Below the pieces are notes generated by a model. That model had not been told where the DNA came from, did no database searches, and saw only the letters and a program-made list of their open reading frames with translations. 64,000 bases of DNA, from contig DBJE01000003.1 of NCBI GenBank assembly GCA_002297045.1, positions 1-64,000 on the forward strand, given 5' to 3'. This DNA comes from Caryophanales bacterium UBA784 (GTDB taxonomy: Bacteria > Bacillota_I > Bacilli_A > RFN20 > CAG-288). The position numbers and the translations under genes are program-made. Below, one piece after another: positions 28,201 to 37,500 of this stretch. Numbering within the stretch: the stretch's first letter is position 1; each line of letters starts with the position of its first letter.

Positions 28201-28982
28201 TCGCCCTAACTGACAGTGAAACCAACAATGCCAAAGAAGTTCGTTACGCAGTCACCAAGGGAAAACTCCCCGAAGGCGTTACTTTTAATGCCGGAAAGCT
28301 CACCGGAACTCCGTTGGCCTCTGGTAAGTTCGACTTTACTGTTAAGGTCACCATCGATGGTTGGATTGAAAAGGAACTCGATTACACCCTCAATGTTGCC
28401 ACTGCTTTCACCCTCTCTCAGACCAGCGTCAAAGTGAACGAAGATTATAACTGCAAAGTTTCTACTGAACTTGTTACCGAAGAAGTTGGTTACAAGAACA
28501 TCAAGTACACCATAGCGGACGGAGAGCTTCCCGAAGGGCTTGTGATTTCCGATGATGGTACGATTTCTGGTAAAGCTACAAAGGAAGGAAAGTATACCTT
28601 CACCGTCAACTGTTATGCCGAACAGGGTAGTGGATGGAGAGTCACCCGTTACAACTACAAGGAAACCTTTACCATAGAAGTTACTGGAACAGGCGAACCC
28701 GTAAAGGATGAGACTACCAGTAAGATTGAAGCCCTCGAAAAGGAAATAGCCGATTTAAAGGCAAAACTCGACAATGCTGGATCGGATGAAGCTAAAGCAC
28801 TCGAAGATAAGATCAAAGACCTTGAGACTACTATCAGCGAACTAAAGAATCAAAAGAGTTCCAATGGATATGGAGGGTCTATTGTCATAAGCACGTGTGC
28901 ACTTGCTGCTGTTGCCCTTCTTGGTCTTGCACTTGCTTTAATTGCCCTTAAGAAAAAGAAAAGGACGAAAGAAGAAAAGTAA
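25224..28982 (+). CDS. Surface-anchored GH3 protein with permuted domains, Ig-like repeats and membrane tail
   Basis: The start at 25224 follows AAAGGAGG; the open frame upstream to 25068 has no such signal. The 1252 residues comprise: signal peptide; GH3 C-terminal domain (about 30-330); YPFGYGLSY and a fibronectin-III-like domain near 376-500; GH3 N-terminal TIM-barrel domain (about 640-920) with KHFALNDQE and GFKGVSDSDIGG holding the likely nucleophile Asp; two putative-Ig domains with LPEGVTF and LPEGLVI; a coiled coil; and one C-terminal membrane helix with a Lys-rich end. The C-domain-first order is known from Ruminococcus/Butyrivibrio beta-glucosidases. It should cleave oligosaccharides at the cell surface. 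Confidence 0.93.
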   Translation: MRKLNCMLILSPTLLAMAVSTFKAAPTPTLNKRFYVDYDTHEEEMVDAKKLNIEMAAESSILRKNNNNVLPFDSRVKNVSVFGHAAFDYRSGGGGSGSSGTDADATIANSLEMAGLKVNPKLMDFNKNWAENNAIVSGSGFSSSKTVIEMPTSYLEPVEGTYQLYHDAAIVVISRPGSEFSDNKTYNVPGHSNKLDHILMLEDNEKEMIKYVKEQGFNKVVVVINSASAMELDPIVSGELADKVDSILWIGYTGQNGILALGDVLVGNREPSGRTVDIYPKDFKKDPTWNNFSDGTHVGATIDGDKLNTTDKTTVLGPNGEVYKGWNSKVNEDGTLKLDGTAYTEVSYEEGIYVGYRYYETRAEEETNKDWYEENVVYPFGYGLSYTNFEYEMITTAGEAITSADQAINIKVKVTNKGKRAGKDVVQLYYKSDYSKGGIEKASANMADFAKTSMLNPEESEVLTLSVKARELADFDYNDANGNGFQGYELEAGNYELSLRENSHTVLKSTSGADMKLTYTVSQAAGDTATKGKTGLKIETSAKTGKKIDAWFSKDDEYNTNKVGVTVADEEDKKGITYLSRADFEGTFPSAPTKADLTYNQKTLDFLNNQAADYCYEDKESDPWYVKEAGANWKQLTDAEAKAKPTAKDRGIDLNIMIGKDLDDPEWDNILNNLSYEEMNAYLSGNSRKMNALKGIGKLAEVDNDGPAQLKGGSKGSGVAWVSEVNVASTYNKELARKQGVMVGNDGLFVGVNGWYGPATDTHRSPLSGRNFEYYSQDGVQGGKIAAEVIKGVQSKGMHVYLKHFALNDQEMNRGTSGGLITYCNEQAMRQIYLKSFELCFTEADCNGTMSAFNRIGLSKSVNYRLYHNILQDEWGFKGVSDSDIGGNVQTMYDFVRCNAYPMGTNTRAGNELEGIYDKATNMVYVAKDAEEYVAKKATLPSPTQWSSVRDTVRRSLWTYCNTSGIQNGVKVDELAGKDDLEGAVGEAMNVSIALTDSETNNAKEVRYAVTKGKLPEGVTFNAGKLTGTPLASGKFDFTVKVTIDGWIEKELDYTLNVATAFTLSQTSVKVNEDYNCKVSTELVTEEVGYKNIKYTIADGELPEGLVISDDGTISGKATKEGKYTFTVNCYAEQGSGWRVTRYNYKETFTIEVTGTGEPVKDETTSKIEALEKEIADLKAKLDNAGSDEAKALEDKIKDLETTISELKNQKSSNGYGGSIVISTCALAAVALLGLALALIALKKKKRTKEEK

Positions 28983-29001
28983 ACTGTAACGAGTAGACGC
29001 T

Positions 29002-29036
29002 ATACAATCCCAGGCTTTACCCTGGGATTGTATTTA
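29002..29036 (+). terminator. Hairpin between GH3 gene and lipoprotein gene
   Basis: ATACAATCCCAGG and CCTGGGATTGTAT form a perfect 13-bp stem with a CTTTAC loop. The T-run is weak (TTTAT), so it may act as partial terminator or RNA stabiliser within the operon. Confidence 0.7.
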
Positions 29037-29062
29037 TAAACTGAATGGAGAATCAAAACGTG

Positions 29063-29821
29063 AAACTGAAAAAAATATTACCATTACTGATGTTACCTAT
29101 GCTGATTGCTTCCTGTGGGAAAAGCTCTGATGAATCCCAAAAAGATTCCGTGAGTAAGCCAGGCAATACTATCACAAGCAGCAAAACTGAATCCTCCACA
29201 TCGACTGGCCAAAATTCTTCATCTGCCTCCACTAGTGCTTCTGACACAACGACTTCCGACAAATTCACGATGGAAGCCGAATACACTGATCTGACTGGAA
29301 AGAAGGGAGCAGGCTATTCCGGCGGATGTAGTGGAAAGGAAATGGTTCAGAAAGATGAGGGCGGTAAGGCTAACGCCTCCAATGGCTATTGGGTTGGTTA
29401 TCTCTACGTCAGCAATCTTTCCGTTGATTTTGTTTTCAATAGTACCAAAGCTATTGATGATGTTACATTGACGTTGCGCCTGAGTGCTGAAATCAAGGAT
29501 ATCGTCCTGACTTCGGATAATTACAAGGTAAATGTCAACGGGACTGACATCGATGACTATGGAACGATTAACTTATCCGGCACGTCTACAAGTGATAGTG
29601 ATAACTATGTCAGACCTTTCTCAAACCACAAACTGAAGAAAAAGATCAGCTTAGTTGAAGGAGAGAACACTATTAGACTTATCACTGCTAATTCTGATGG
29701 CATGGGTGGAACCATGTATGCTACTGCACCTATGGTGGATGCTGTTACTCTGTCTGATTTCAAAGATACTAATCTTTCCTACAACAAAATCGAAGACAAT
29801 CTGTCGCTGTTCGAAGAATAA
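29063..29821 (+). CDS. Lipoprotein with possible carbohydrate-binding domain
   Basis: A GTG start at 29063 is preferred: TGGAGA lies nine bases before it, while the ATG at 29045 has no ribosome site. The signal peptide ends in LIASCG, a lipobox. A Ser/Thr-rich linker (about residues 20-65) leads to a beta-rich domain opening MEAEYTDLTG and containing GGKANASNGYWVGY and EGENTIRLI, typical of CBM6/CBM35-like modules. It probably holds sugar chains next to the two GH3 enzymes. The CBM call is by eye; the operon setting supports it. Confidence 0.7.
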   Translation, partial: KLKKILPLLMLPMLIASCGKSSDESQKDSVSKPGNTITSSKTESSTSTGQNSSSASTSASDTTTSDKFTMEAEYTDLTGKKGAGYSGGCSGKEMVQKDEGGKANASNGYWVGYLYVSNLSVDFVFNSTKAIDDVTLTLRLSAEIKDIVLTSDNYKVNVNGTDIDDYGTINLSGTSTSDSDNYVRPFSNHKLKKKISLVEGENTIRLITANSDGMGGTMYATAPMVDAVTLSDFKDTNLSYNKIEDNLSLFEE

Positions 29822-29841
29822 ATCCCGTTGAGGAGGGACAA

Positions 29842-32772
29842 ATGACAGTAAAAAAGTTTTTTAAGAATATTGTCACCCGACTGTGGTTCATTATTTCCTG
29901 CATTCTCGCATTCTTCCTTCTTATCATTAATATCGCCTTGGCTATTCCTACGGTCAAGAGTGCCGCTGAACTCGCTTTAGGACGCGTCAGTCTAGGTGGA
30001 AACAAAACAGATATCGAAAAGGATTACTATAAGCGAACGACTAAGAGCAAGGACGAAGCCAGAGAAAAGGGAGATGAATTCAATGTCGATATCGCAAGAG
30101 AAGGCATTATCATGCTCAAGAACAAGGACAAGGCGTTTCCCTTTGACATCAAAAAGGAAGGAAAAAAAGTCTCCGTCTTCGGAAAAAATTCCGTTAACAT
30201 CGTCTATGGAGGATCCGGCTCAGGCGCCGTCAAATCCGACGGAGCAAAAACTCTTGCCGACTCTTTAACAGCCGTAGGCTTTGAAGTCAATCCGACTTTG
30301 ACCGCCTTCTATAAGGACAATGATAAATCCGGACCCGGAAGAGACAGTAATCCGACCGATCTCGATTCTGGAAATACCGTAAGCCTTGCTACCGGTGAGA
30401 CTCCCTATTCGAGCTATACTAGCGAAGTCAAGCAATCCTATAGAGATTATTCCGATCTTGCCTTGATCATTATTTCCAGAATCGGTGGTGAAGGATTCGA
30501 CCTTCCAAGAACATCATCTGAGGAAGGAAAACACTACCTTGAAATCGATCAGAATGAGACAGAGATGATCCGTAATGTCGTCAATGCCGGCTTTAAGAAG
30601 GTGGCACTGATTGTCAATTCCAGTAATGCCGTTGAACTCGGCTTTGCTGAGAAAGGTGAATTTGCCGACAAGATAGATGCTGTTTACTTCATGCCTGGAA
30701 CTGGAACCACTGGGGTCATGGCCTTAGGAGAGATTTTAACTGGTAAGGTCAATCCGAGTGGTCATACTGTTGATACTTTTGCTTCGGATTTTACCAAAGC
30801 TCCGAGTTTCCAGAACTTTGGCGACAATCAGAAGGTGGATGGAGACCAGTTCAAGCTTGACGGAAAGAATGCCGATTACTATTTCGTTGATTATGAAGAG
30901 GGCATTTATGTCGGATATCGTTACTATGAGACTCGGGGCGAGACGGAAGGCGAGAACTGGTATAAGGACAACGTCATCTACCCCTTCGGATATGGTCTTA
31001 GTTACACCGATTTCAGTTACACCATCGAAGACAGGGAAAATCTTCCGGGCAAGCTCACCAATGACAAATTCACCGTCAAAGTGAAGGTGAAAAACACTGG
31101 CAAGGTGAAAGGCAAGGCCGTTCTCCAGATTTATGGTTCTGCACCCTATGTCTCTGGCCAGATTCAAAAGAGCTCTGTTCAGCTTCTTGGCTTTGCCAAG
31201 ACCTCTGAACTGGAAGCTGGCAATGAAGATACTCTCGAGATGGAAATCAATCCGTATTATCTTGCCTCATATGATTATAAAGATCAAAATGGGGATGGCT
31301 TTAAAGGCTATACGCTTGATAAAGGAAACTATGTATTCTCCTTGAGAAGTGATAGCCACCATGTGCTTGATACTTTCAGTATGGATCTTGATGAAACCAT
31401 TCGGTTTGAAAATGACAACGTCACCGGAAACAAAGTTGAAAACCGCTATACCGATAATGAGGATAAGTTTATGGATTCCGACTATCATCTTCAGAGCGTT
31501 CTTTCCCGTGATGATTTTGAAGGAACCTTCCCAAAGGCTCCGGAAGGAGAAGACTATCATCTCACTGCCGAAGAGAAGACGATTTTAGTGGACCGAGACC
31601 CCAACAATCCGGAAACCTACACCCTTCCTGATACTTCTGTCAAAGAAGATGATAAGAATCTCAAACTCTGGAACCTTTTCGAGAAGAACGAAGACGGATC
31701 TATGAAGCTCAATGAGTTTGGTGCTCCCTACATGGATTATGACAACCCGAAATGGGATGCCCTGATTAACAAGATTAGCCTCGATAAACTTAAGGAACAT
31801 ATGAACAAAGCTGCTTTCCATACTATCGCCCTTGAAGAAATTGATAAACCAAGAACCTATGAGACGGATGGACCTGCCGGCTTTGTTAACTTTATGTTTC
31901 AGAAGGAATTCTACGGTACTGCCGCTTACTGCTCCGAAGTCATGATGGGGCAAACCTACAATACTGATCTTGCCGAAGAATGGGGCAAAGTTGTCGGTGA
32001 AGAGAGTTTATGGGGAGACCTCAGTACAAATTCGCCGTATTCAGGATGGTATGCTCCTGGCATCAATACTCATCGTTCTCCATTCGGAGGGAGAAACTTT
32101 GAATATTATTCAGAAGATCCTTTACACGCCGGAAAAATGGCTGCCGCTCAGATCAGAGGTACAAGAAAGAAAGGTGTCTACTGCTTTGCAAAGCACTTTG
32201 CCCTCAACGAACAGGAAACCCACCGCCAAAGCAATGGGGATATTTCGTATGTCACTGAGCAGGCAATGCGTGAAATCTTCCTTAGACCATTTGAAATAGC
32301 TGTTAAGGAAGGCAAGTGTATTGGTATCATGACTTCTTTCAACCGTATCGGCCTAAGATGGGCAGGAGGCGATTATAGACTCCTCACTAAAATTCTAAGA
32401 GATGAATGGGGATTCAAAGGTGCTGTCATTGATGATTTCAATACTCCGGGTTACATGCCTGTCAAACAAATGGCCTATGCCGGAGGTGACATTAATCTAT
32501 CCATAACCCGTGCCTGGAACAAGGTCGATGAGAACAATGCCAATGACGTTTATGTCGTCCGTCGCTGTCTGAAAAACATGCTCTATGTCACCGGTAATTC
32601 TAATGCCATGAATGGCATCGGAGAAGGCTTCACCAAGAGCTCCGGGACACCAGTAATCGACATAATCCAAATTACCATTGATATCGCTCTTCCTCTTATC
32701 ATTGTCGTCTACGGAGTCATTGCGTTCATCCTCGTTAAGAAAAAGGAAAATGCAACGAAAACGGTCAATTAA
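29842..32772 (+). CDS. Second membrane-anchored GH3 protein with permuted domains
   Basis: The protein has 976 residues with GAGGAGG before the ATG. One membrane helix lies near residues 14-36 and another at the C-terminus, so both ends are tethered and the enzyme faces outward. The GH3 C-terminal domain comes first, then YPFGYGLSY near 379 and the fibronectin-III-like part, then the TIM-barrel domain with KHFALNEQETHR near 786 and GFKGAVIDDF near 862, where the nucleophile Asp should be. It lacks the Ig-like domains of its paralogue. The two probably arose by duplication and may differ in substrate. Confidence 0.92.
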   Translation: MTVKKFFKNIVTRLWFIISCILAFFLLIINIALAIPTVKSAAELALGRVSLGGNKTDIEKDYYKRTTKSKDEAREKGDEFNVDIAREGIIMLKNKDKAFPFDIKKEGKKVSVFGKNSVNIVYGGSGSGAVKSDGAKTLADSLTAVGFEVNPTLTAFYKDNDKSGPGRDSNPTDLDSGNTVSLATGETPYSSYTSEVKQSYRDYSDLALIIISRIGGEGFDLPRTSSEEGKHYLEIDQNETEMIRNVVNAGFKKVALIVNSSNAVELGFAEKGEFADKIDAVYFMPGTGTTGVMALGEILTGKVNPSGHTVDTFASDFTKAPSFQNFGDNQKVDGDQFKLDGKNADYYFVDYEEGIYVGYRYYETRGETEGENWYKDNVIYPFGYGLSYTDFSYTIEDRENLPGKLTNDKFTVKVKVKNTGKVKGKAVLQIYGSAPYVSGQIQKSSVQLLGFAKTSELEAGNEDTLEMEINPYYLASYDYKDQNGDGFKGYTLDKGNYVFSLRSDSHHVLDTFSMDLDETIRFENDNVTGNKVENRYTDNEDKFMDSDYHLQSVLSRDDFEGTFPKAPEGEDYHLTAEEKTILVDRDPNNPETYTLPDTSVKEDDKNLKLWNLFEKNEDGSMKLNEFGAPYMDYDNPKWDALINKISLDKLKEHMNKAAFHTIALEEIDKPRTYETDGPAGFVNFMFQKEFYGTAAYCSEVMMGQTYNTDLAEEWGKVVGEESLWGDLSTNSPYSGWYAPGINTHRSPFGGRNFEYYSEDPLHAGKMAAAQIRGTRKKGVYCFAKHFALNEQETHRQSNGDISYVTEQAMREIFLRPFEIAVKEGKCIGIMTSFNRIGLRWAGGDYRLLTKILRDEWGFKGAVIDDFNTPGYMPVKQMAYAGGDINLSITRAWNKVDENNANDVYVVRRCLKNMLYVTGNSNAMNGIGEGFTKSSGTPVIDIIQITIDIALPLIIVVYGVIAFILVKKKENATKTVN

Positions 32773-32807
32773 TCTTTTCAAGGATTGATATTCGTCACGA
32801 GAAAAGG

Positions 32808-32857
32808 GGCTGTTTAAAAGGCCTAGGCTGGAAAGCCTCGGCAAACAGCCTTTTTTT
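32808..32857 (+). terminator. Nested-hairpin terminator of the GH3 operon
   Basis: Outer stem GGCTGTTT/AAACAGCC encloses a second stem based on AGGCT/AGCCT. TTTTTTT follows. Confidence 0.85.
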
Positions 32858-32993
32858 GTGCTTTCAGAAAGATTTTACTTAAGTTTTGCTGCTTTCAGGG
32901 CGTCTATAGTGAGGTAAATTAAAGGCGGGCGAAAATAAGCCAGAGCAGAGCCGAAGAAAAAGAGTGAAAAACAAAAATAAGGAGGATAGTGTA

Positions 32994-33308
32994 TTGAAAG
33001 AAAACAGGCGGATGTTGGATGAAGACAGGAATGCTTATAGGCTACTTGCGGCATTGTTCGAACCGATCGTATCTGAAGAACTTCGAATGAGGAAAGTGGA
33101 AGAAAAGAAAGACTATGTAATCTCCGTATTCCTGACCGAAAAAACGGGAATTATAGACCGCGGATTTAGACGAAAAGGATCCCTCATGCATAACGGGATA
33201 AGGAACTGGTGCAATTTGCGCCAGTTCTGCGATCAAGGCAAGTGCCTTGATCGGTGGGAAACCCACCATGCGCCTGAAGAAAAAGACACATATATGTTAC
33301 ATTTATGA
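32994..33308 (+). CDS. Unknown 104-aa protein ahead of the restriction-modification genes
   Basis: A TTG start at 32994 is placed 8 bases after AAGGAGGA, a strong ribosome site; the ATG at 32964 has none. The first ~65 residues look like a helical protein (MKENRRMLDEDRNAY). The last part crosses three DNA hairpins and is Cys/His-rich, with NWCNLRQFC. I recognise no family. It could be a real small regulator or a fragment whose end was replaced. Its strand and position suggest it belongs to the restriction-modification cluster. Confidence 0.45.
   Translation: MKENRRMLDEDRNAYRLLAALFEPIVSEELRMRKVEEKKDYVISVFLTEKTGIIDRGFRRKGSLMHNGIRNWCNLRQFCDQGKCLDRWETHHAPEEKDTYMLHL
33203..33267 (+). ncRNA. Three consecutive perfect hairpins (possible structured RNA)
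   Basis: Stem 1: GAACTGGTGC/GCGCCAGTTC (33203-33227, one G-T pair). Stem 2: CGATCAAGGC/GCCTTGATCG (33230-33253). Stem 3: GGTGGG/CCCACC (33253-33267). They follow each other with almost no gap and no T-run, just upstream of the XRE gene promoter. This is not terminator-like. Whether it acts as RNA is inference. Confidence 0.45.
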
Positions 33309-33314
33309 TACAAT
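33309..33314 (+). promoter_or_regulatory. -10 box for the XRE/restriction operon
   Basis: TACAAT ends 6 bases before the ATG at 33321, so the message should begin at or beside the start codon. No ribosome site is present. Confidence 0.5.
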
Positions 33315-33320
33315 TTAATC

Positions 33321-33527
33321 ATGGACTTTTCCAGAATCGTAAAAGAACTAAGAACGAAAATGATGCTGAGCCAAACCGAGTTTGCCAAGAAGATCGGTGT
33401 TTCCTATGCAACCATCAATCGGTGGGAGAACGGGCATCATAAGCCTGTTTTCAATGACCAACGCAAAATAGCCAAGCTCTGCAAAAAATATGGTGTCGTT
33501 TTAGAGGAAAAGGAGGAAGACAGATGA
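33321..33527 (+). CDS. XRE-family helix-turn-helix regulator
   Basis: The protein has 68 residues. The helix-turn-helix LSQTEFAKKIGVSYATINRWENG is the standard XRE pattern and fills most of the protein. Its stop overlaps the methylase-type gene by ATGA, so it is probably the controller of the restriction-modification operon, keeping nuclease expression low until methylation is complete. No ribosome site is visible, in line with a leaderless start. Confidence 0.9.
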   Translation: MDFSRIVKELRTKMMLSQTEFAKKIGVSYATINRWENGHHKPVFNDQRKIAKLCKKYGVVLEEKEEDR

Positions 33528-34504
33528 CATCGGCTATCATTACGGAAGAAATCGAAAAAGAATATCCCAATGTCCTGGGCATCCTCCTTCAAGACCATTC
33601 GACCAAGAAAAACATCGTCTGGGGAACCGACAATTATAAGGCGAACGGCAAAGACTATCACGCTGAAGACACCATGAAGCTTTCCTCCATTTCAGGAAAG
33701 ATGAAAAAACTCATCAAGCCTAGAACCTGCAAGAGCGAACGTGAGCAGAAGAAGCGAAGTAAAGACATGGCCGAAGTTTTCACGCCATCCTGGATCTGCA
33801 ATTTTCAGAACAATGCCGTGGACGAAAAATGGTTCGGGCACAAGGATGCCTTCAACAAGGATGGAGGCAAAACCTGGATTCCGACGGAAAAGGTCGTCTT
33901 CGACAATGGCAAAACCTGGCAGGACTATGTGAAAGACCTCCGCCTTGAAATCACCTGCGGAGAAGCCCCTTATCTCACAAGCCGGTACGATGCGACCAAC
34001 GGGGAGCAGATTCCCGTTAAAATGCGCACGGGCCTATTGGACCGCAAGCTCAGAGTGATAAGCGAAAACGTTGAAGATGAGCAGGAATGGGCGGAATGGA
34101 CAAAGGTTGCTTTGAAAAGCGTCTATGGTTTTGATTTCCAGGGCGACAACGTCCTTCTGGCGCGGGAGAACCTTTTCGTCGACGTACTTGAGTTCTTCCG
34201 GGATAAGTTCAGCAAACCGTTCGAGAACGGATACGCAGACGAAATCGCCCAAATCATCTCATGGAACATCTTCCAAATGGATGGGATGAAATATGTCGTG
34301 CCCTACACCTGCCATAACGAAGAAGGCGAAGGGCAGATGTCGCTTGATTTCCTTACGGGAGAAAGCGTCATGCCTGAGAAATCGGAATGCCCCGGATGCA
34401 AGACGGGCGACAACAGCCGGCACAATGGAGTTTATGCGAAGGTTATGGACTGGGAGAAGAACAGAACGGTCAAGTTCTTCGATATCGTGAGAGGGAGGAA
34501 ATGA
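33524..34504 (+). CDS. Restriction endonuclease subunit M-like protein
   Basis: The protein has 326 residues. The blocks DMAEVFTPSWICN, LEITCGEAPYLTSRYD, GLLDRKLRVI and IISWNIFQMDGM match proteins annotated as restriction endonuclease subunit M, which accompany large helicase-methylase proteins. FTPSWICN and EITCGEAPYL resemble the SAM-pocket region of Eco57I/type I adenine methylases, though the classic NPPY is in the next gene. A Cys-rich end (CPGCKTGDNSRHNG) may bind metal. It is coupled to both neighbours. Exact enzymatic role uncertain. Confidence 0.8.
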   Translation: MTSAIITEEIEKEYPNVLGILLQDHSTKKNIVWGTDNYKANGKDYHAEDTMKLSSISGKMKKLIKPRTCKSEREQKKRSKDMAEVFTPSWICNFQNNAVDEKWFGHKDAFNKDGGKTWIPTEKVVFDNGKTWQDYVKDLRLEITCGEAPYLTSRYDATNGEQIPVKMRTGLLDRKLRVISENVEDEQEWAEWTKVALKSVYGFDFQGDNVLLARENLFVDVLEFFRDKFSKPFENGYADEIAQIISWNIFQMDGMKYVVPYTCHNEEGEGQMSLDFLTGESVMPEKSECPGCKTGDNSRHNGVYAKVMDWEKNRTVKFFDIVRGRK

Positions 34505-34506
34505 TT

Positions 34507-37500
34507 ATGAACGAGGAAAGCATCAAGAAATTCCAATCCACCTTTGAATACAAGCTGATTTACATATTCAGAATCAACGACAAGACACATGAAGGCTGCC
34601 TTAAGATCGGCGATGCAACGGTTCATACGGAAAGGGGTTGGAATGCGTTGAGTCCGAACTGCCATGACCTCAACTTCTCGGCGAGAAAGAGAATCGATGA
34701 ATACACCTCTACCGCCGGAATAACCTATGATCTTCTCCACACGGAAATCGCGGTCTATGTCGACCATTGCAACGGAAAACTGAAAAGCTTCCGTGACCAT
34801 AAGGTGCATGATGTCCTGATCCGCAGCGGAATCAAGAGAAAGTTCTTCGATACGCAGAAGAAGCAGAACGAATGGTTCGTAACGGATTTGGAGACCGCAA
34901 AAAAAGCCATACAAGCCGTTAAAGACGGAAAGACGGCACTGGATTCATCCTCGATTACCAAGGATAAGAATCCAATCATTTTCCGCCCTGAGCAGGAACA
35001 GGCGATAAAGGAAACACTGAAACGTTTCAAAACAGGCAACAAGATGCTTTGGAATGCGAAGATGCGTTTCGGAAAGACCCTATGCGCTCTGCAGGTGGCA
35101 AAGGAAGAGGAATTCAAATCCACCATCATTCTTACGCATCGTCCTGTAGTCTCCGATGGATGGTACGAGGATTTCGGCAAGATTTTCTATGACAGACCCG
35201 ATTATGAGTTTGCATCCAAGACAAAAGGTAAGCCCATCAGTGAATTGGAAAAAGAAGGGAAACACTTCGTTTACTTTGCCTCCATCCAAGACCTTCGCGG
35301 GGCTTCAGCCGTCGGTGGGAAATTCGATAAAGATGATGAGATCTATGACCGCGATTGGGATTTCGTCGTCGTGGACGAAGCCCATGAAGGAACCCAGACC
35401 GACTTAGGAAAGAAGGTCATAAACCAAGTCATATCCGGAAAGACAAAGGAAGCCAAAGTCCTGGAGCTTTCGGGAACCCCGTTCAACCTGCTCGAGCAAT
35501 ACGAATCAGGCGACATCTACACCTGGGATTACATCATGGAACAGGAAGCGAAGCAGGAGTTCGCCTTGAACCACTTCGGAGACTCCAACCCCTATGAAGA
35601 CCTTCCGAAGCTTAATATCTATACCTATCATTTGGAAAAGAGTTTTGCGGGTTATAAAGACCTTGACGATAAGGCGTTCAACTTCAAAGAGTTCTTCCGT
35701 GTCTGGACGGGCGATAGCAAAAAAGACACGAAACCTGTTCCGGAAGGAGCGAAAATCGGCGATTTTGTCCATGAAGATGACATTGTCAAGTTCCTCAACC
35801 TGATTTCACAGAAGAGCGAAACCACGAATTACCCATTCTCCACCGAGGAATACCGGAAGCTGTTTAAGAATACGCTGTGGGTTGTTCCCGGAGTCAAGGA
35901 AGCCAAAGCTTTGAGCTCCCTCCTCCAGAGCCATCCCGTTTTCGGCGCTTTCAAAATCGTCAACGTGGCCGGTGACGGGGATGAGGAAATCAATTCAACG
36001 GATGCCCTTACGGCAGTCAGAAACGCATTCAAGGAGAACGAATACACCATCACTCTTTCCTGCGGACGTCTGACAACCGGCGTTTCTGTCCCTGAGTGGA
36101 CGGCAGTGATGATGCTCGCGGGTTCCTATTCGACCTCAGCAAGTCAATATCTGCAGACAATCTTCCGTGTCCAGACCCCGGCCAACATAGATGGGAAAAT
36201 GAAGGAAAACTGCTACGTCTTCGATTTCGCACCGGACAGAACTTTGAAGATGGTCGCCGAATCCGTCCAGCTTTCCGCAAAAGCCGGAAAGAAAGAAGCA
36301 CGTGCCGAATTGACGCTGAAGAAATTCCTCAATTTCTGCCCTGTCGTGTCAATCGATGAAACCAGAATGAAGGAATTCAAAGTTGATCAGCTCCTTCAGG
36401 CTTTGAAGAAGGCTTATATCGAAAAAGTTGCAAAGAACGGATTCGACGATAGCAAGCTTTACAACGACGAGCTGTTGAAGCTTGACGGGCTTGAATTGGA
36501 AGAATTCCAGAAACTGAAGCAGATCATCGGTGCCTCGAACCAGCAGAAGAAAGCCGGAGACATCGATATCAACAGCGAAGGGTTTACGGACGAAGAATAC
36601 GAAGCAGAAGAAAAAATCAAGGGAAAGAAAAGCCGTGGCGAATCCTTGACCGAAGAAGAGAAGGAGAAGCTTAAGCAGCTTAAGGAAAAGAAGAAAAACC
36701 GCGATACGGCCATATCCATTCTCCGGGGCATTTCCATCCGTATCCCACTTTTGGTCTATGGAATCGACATGGATATCAAATCGGATATTACCATCGATAC
36801 CTTCGGTGACCCTAAGATCATCGATGATCTTTCCTGGAATGAGTTCATGCCGAAGGGCGTGACAAGAGAGATGTTCAGGAAGTTCTCCAAATACTACGAC
36901 AAGGACATCTTCATCGGGGCCTGCAGAAGAATACGCGCCGTCTCGAAAAACGCAGACAACCTTGAGCCAACCGAAAGAGTCGAGAGAATCGCAGAATTAT
37001 TCTCGACGTTCAAGAATCCGGATAAAGAGACTGTTCTGACTCCATGGAGAGTTGTCAACCTTCATTTAGGAGAAGCCCTTGGAGGCTACTCGTTTTATGA
37101 CGACAAGTTCGAAAATACGATTTCCGAGCCTCGATTGATAGAGAAGGAAGGAATCACTTCCCGCGTTTTCAACAAGGAATCGAATATTCTGGAAATCAAT
37201 TCCAAAACGGGATTGTATCCGCTGTATGTTTCCTATACTCTCTACCGACTGAGATTGAACGAAATCCCGGAAGAACAGCAGACATTCGAAAACAAGCAAA
37301 AAATATGGGATGACGTTGTTAAGAACCAAGTGTTCGTCGTATGCAAAACCCCAATGGCAAAGCAAATCACCAAACGCACGTTGGTCGGCTACAGAGATGC
37401 CAAGGTGAACACAAGATATTTCGAGGATTTGATCAACCAGCTCAAGGACAAACGCAAATGTGAGTCCTTCATCAAGAAAGTACGTCAAGGAAAGACATAT

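Noticed and set aside
32964..32994. ATG at 32964 as start of the small ORF
   Set aside because: The strong AAGGAGGA site lies downstream of it and fits the TTG at 32994.
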